A DNA stretch of 64,000 nucleotides from Massilia forsythiae. Its GTDB lineage: Bacteria > Pseudomonadota > Gammaproteobacteria > Burkholderiales > Burkholderiaceae_D. The position numbers and the translations under genes were made by a program. The DNA lies in NCBI RefSeq assembly GCF_012849555.1, contig NZ_CP051685.1, forward strand, positions 4,278,001 to 4,342,000, in the 5' to 3' direction. Of this stretch, positions 62,069-64,000 are shown piece after piece (position 1 is the first letter of the stretch; each line of letters begins with the position of its first letter). The notes under the pieces are model-generated. The model was not told the origin of the DNA. It did not search any database and was given only the letters and a program-made list of their open reading frames with translations.

Positions 62069-62092
62069 AGGGGCGCCGAGCGCCCCTTTTTT
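62069..62092 (+). terminator. Intrinsic terminator/attenuator between rpsB and tsf
   Basis: GGGGCGC-CGA-GCGCCCC (62070-62086) followed by six T. A second hairpin GGCGGGC-CACG-GCCCGCC lies just upstream (62040-62057). It probably stops part of the transcripts so that S2 exceeds or is balanced against Ts; tsf has no clear promoter of its own in the 156-bp gap. Confidence 0.85.
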
Positions 62093-62188
62093 CAAACCGG
62101 TGCCCCGCATTTTCGTCCCTATGCAGCGGTGGCGCCGCGACCGGCGCGCCGCATCCGAATCCAGAACGACCAAATTAGGAGAAACAAC

Positions 62189-63097
62189 ATGGCAGCTATT
62201 ACTGCAGCGATGGTTGGCGAACTGCGCGCCAAGACCGATGCCCCGATGATGGAGTGCAAGAAAGCCCTGACCGAAGCCGACGGCGACATGGGCCGTGCCG
62301 AAGAGATCCTGCGCGTCAAGCTGGGCGGCAAGGCATCCAAGGCATCGTCGCGCGTGACCGCCGAAGGCGTGGTCGCCGCTTACGTGGCAGGCAACATCGG
62401 CGCGCTGATCGAAATCAACAGCGAAACCGACTTCGTCGCCAAGAACGACGACTTCCTGGCCATGGCCAACCTGGCCGCCAAGCTGGTCGCCGAGAACAAC
62501 CCGGCCGACGTCGCCGCCCTGGCGACCCTGCCGGTCGACGGCAAGACCTTCGACGACCTGCGCACTGCACTGATCGGCAAAATCGGCGAGAATATGACCG
62601 TGCGCCGCTTCCAGCGCTTCGAGACCACCGGCAAGCTGGCCTCGTACCTGCACGGCACCCGCATCGGCGTGATCGTCGACTACGACGGCGCCGACGAGCA
62701 AGTGGGCAAGGACGTCGCCATGCACATCGCCGCCATGAAGCCGGTCGCGCTGTCGTCGGAAGCCGTGCCGGCCGAACTGATCGAGAAAGAGCGTTCGGTC
62801 GCCCAGCTGAAGGCCCAGGAAGACGCCGACAAGGCGACCGCCGAAGGCAAGCAGCCGCAATCGGCCGAGATCGTCGCCAAGCGGATCGACGGTTCGGTGC
62901 AGAAATACCTGAAGGAAGTGTCGCTGTTCAACCAGGCGTTCGTGAAGAACGACAAGCAGAGCGTCGAAGCCATGCTGAAGGCCGCCGGCACCACCGTCAA
63001 GGGCTTCACCATGTATGTGGTGGGCGAGGGCATCGAGAAGAAGGTCGACGACTTCGCAGCGGAAGTCGCGGCGCAGATGGCCGCAGTCAAGCAGTAA
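62189..63097 (+). CDS. tsf: Elongation factor Ts
   Basis: EF-Ts recycles GDP from EF-Tu. The 302-residue protein has the UBA-like N terminus ([27 protein letters not shown], in parts), the TDFVAKN motif in [14 protein letters not shown] and the C-terminal module ending [16 protein letters not shown]. The ATG at 62189 has TTAGGAG upstream. Confidence 0.98.
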   Translation: MAAITAAMVGELRAKTDAPMMECKKALTEADGDMGRAEEILRVKLGGKASKASSRVTAEGVVAAYVAGNIGALIEINSETDFVAKNDDFLAMANLAAKLVAENNPADVAALATLPVDGKTFDDLRTALIGKIGENMTVRRFQRFETTGKLASYLHGTRIGVIVDYDGADEQVGKDVAMHIAAMKPVALSSEAVPAELIEKERSVAQLKAQEDADKATAEGKQPQSAEIVAKRIDGSVQKYLKEVSLFNQAFVKNDKQSVEAMLKAAGTTVKGFTMYVVGEGIEKKVDDFAAEVAAQMAAVKQ

Positions 63098-63112
63098 TCG
63101 AGCAGTAGAAAG

Positions 63113-63134
63113 ACGGGCCGAAAGGCCCGTTTTT
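63113..63134 (+). terminator. Rho-independent terminator after tsf
   Basis: ACGGGCC-GAAA-GGCCCGT (63113-63130) followed by a T-run to 63134. It separates tsf from pyrH. Confidence 0.93.
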
Positions 63135-63167
63135 GTAGGTTGGTATTTTCCCGGCCACAGGTTTATC

Positions 63168-63285
63168 GGGGCCGGAAAAAACCGTAGCGAGCGGCGGCAG
63201 TTCCGGTCGAGAAGCGCAGCCGTACGGATGTACGGCGAGCATCGCAGACCGGAAATGCAACGCGCAGTAGGTTTTTTCCGGCCCC
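63168..63285. repeat. 118-bp nested, symmetrical inverted-repeat element
   Basis: Three perfect arm pairs are nested about one centre. The outer pair is GGGGCCGGAAAAAACC (63168-63183) with its complement (63270-63285). The middle pair is TTCCGGTC (63201-63208) with GACCGGAA (63247-63254). The inner hairpin is GCCGTAC-GGAT-GTACGGC (63219-63236). The unpaired segments between arms are nearly equal in length (17/15 and 10/10). It fills the tsf-pyrH gap and would fold into one long rod as RNA or cruciform DNA. It could be a mobile palindromic element or a structured leader for pyrH. Confidence 0.85.
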
Positions 63286-63325
63286 CACCCGAATTCGAAA
63301 TACATTTCTTCAAGGAGCCGCACCC

Positions 63326-64000
63326 ATGACAAAACCAGCCTACCAACGAGTCCTCCTCAAACTGTCTGGCGAAGCGCTGATGGGCGACGATCCGTTCGGC
63401 ATCAACCGCGCCACCATCGAACGCATGGTCGCGGACGTGGCCGAGGTGCAGAAACTGGGCGTGGAGCTGGCGGTGGTGATCGGCGGCGGCAACATCTTCC
63501 GCGGCGTCGCCCCGGGTGCGCAGGGCATGGACCGCGCCACCGCCGACTACATGGGCATGCTGGCCACCGTCATGAACGCGCTGGCCCTGGCCGACGCCAT
63601 GCGCCAGCAGGGCATCACCGCGCGCGTGATGTCGGCGATCGGCATCGAGCAGGTGGTCGAGCCCTACGTGCGTCCGAAGGCGCTGCAGTACCTGGAAGAA
63701 GGCAAGGTCGTGGTGTTCGCGGCCGGCACCGGCAACCCGTTCTTCACCACCGACACCGCCGCCGCGCTGCGCGGGTCGGAGATCTCGGCCGAGATCGTCC
63801 TGAAGGCCACCAAGGTCGATGGCGTCTATACTGCCGATCCGAAGAAGGACCCGCACGCGACGCGCTACGAGTCGATCTCGTTCGACGAGGCGATCTCGAA
63901 GCACCTGGCGGTGATGGACGCCACCGCGTTCGCCCTGTGCCGCGACCAGAAGCTGCCGATCAAGGTGTTCTCGATCGTCAAGCCCGGCGCGCTCAAGCGC
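63326..64000 (+). CDS. pyrH: UMP kinase (3' end outside window)
   Basis: The hexameric bacterial UMP kinase phosphorylates UMP in pyrimidine synthesis. The 225 codons seen cover nearly all of a protein of about 238 residues: [56 protein letters not shown] and [17 protein letters not shown]. The ATG at 63326 is preceded by AAGGAG. It lies downstream of the nested palindrome and is the next gene of the rpsB-tsf-pyrH(-frr) cluster. Confidence 0.97.
   Translation, partial: MTKPAYQRVLLKLSGEALMGDDPFGINRATIERMVADVAEVQKLGVELAVVIGGGNIFRGVAPGAQGMDRATADYMGMLATVMNALALADAMRQQGITARVMSAIGIEQVVEPYVRPKALQYLEEGKVVVFAAGTGNPFFTTDTAAALRGSEISAEIVLKATKVDGVYTADPKKDPHATRYESISFDEAISKHLAVMDATAFALCRDQKLPIKVFSIVKPGALKR

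Overview
The window is a high-GC bacterial chromosome segment. Gene content and protein style point to the Oxalobacteraceae (order Burkholderiales), most likely Massilia or a close relative. The main clues are the pheT-ihfA-merR block, smc/zipA/ligA, map-glnD divergent from rpsB-tsf-pyrH, a gcvT-gcvH-gcvP operon behind a tandem glycine riboswitch, and many palindromic intergenic repeats. The genus is inferred from memory of the families; no search was run.

Layout. 1-2.5 kb: 3' part of pheT, ihfA and a MerR-type regulator. 2.7-6.2 kb: a NarL-type response regulator, a CHASE3 sensor kinase and a convergent Crp/Fnr-type regulator. 6.6-10.6 kb: prfC, a small membrane protein and a chemoreceptor with a divergent signalling tip. 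10.6-15.6 kb: glycine cleavage operon (minus strand) with its riboswitch. 15.7-20.3 kb: a ClpP-like protease, a small repeat-containing hydrophilic protein and a DUF1631 protein. 20.3-31.5 kb: smc, a secreted catalase that interrupts the usual smc-zipA order, then zipA and a tightly overlapping run ligA-galU-def-outer-membrane protein. 31.6-36.3 kb: an MCE-type (Mla/Pqi-like) lipid-transport operon with its own outer-membrane protein gene and a divergent MarR regulator.

36.3-39.1 kb is an accessory island: lower GC, inverted and direct repeats, a possible IS end, and one gene fusing a PD-(D/E)XK nuclease-like domain to an ImmA/IrrE-type metallopeptidase. This is the best candidate for an undescribed (perhaps defence or stress-response) system.

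39.1-49.4 kb: a tiny acidic repeat protein, two exported peptidases (DUF885 and M28), an operon of a small unknown protein, a double-domain KaiC-like ATPase and a hybrid histidine kinase, then an aminotransferase and a patatin phospholipase. 49.4-57.3 kb: a dense palindrome cluster, a PhnD-like binding protein paired with a GGDEF-EAL sensor, a GNAT acetyltransferase, a POT peptide transporter, a small unknown protein and a 23S rRNA pseudouridine synthase. 57.5-64 kb: glnD and map (minus) divergent from rpsB, tsf and pyrH (cut by the window end), with an unusually symmetrical nested hairpin between tsf and pyrH.
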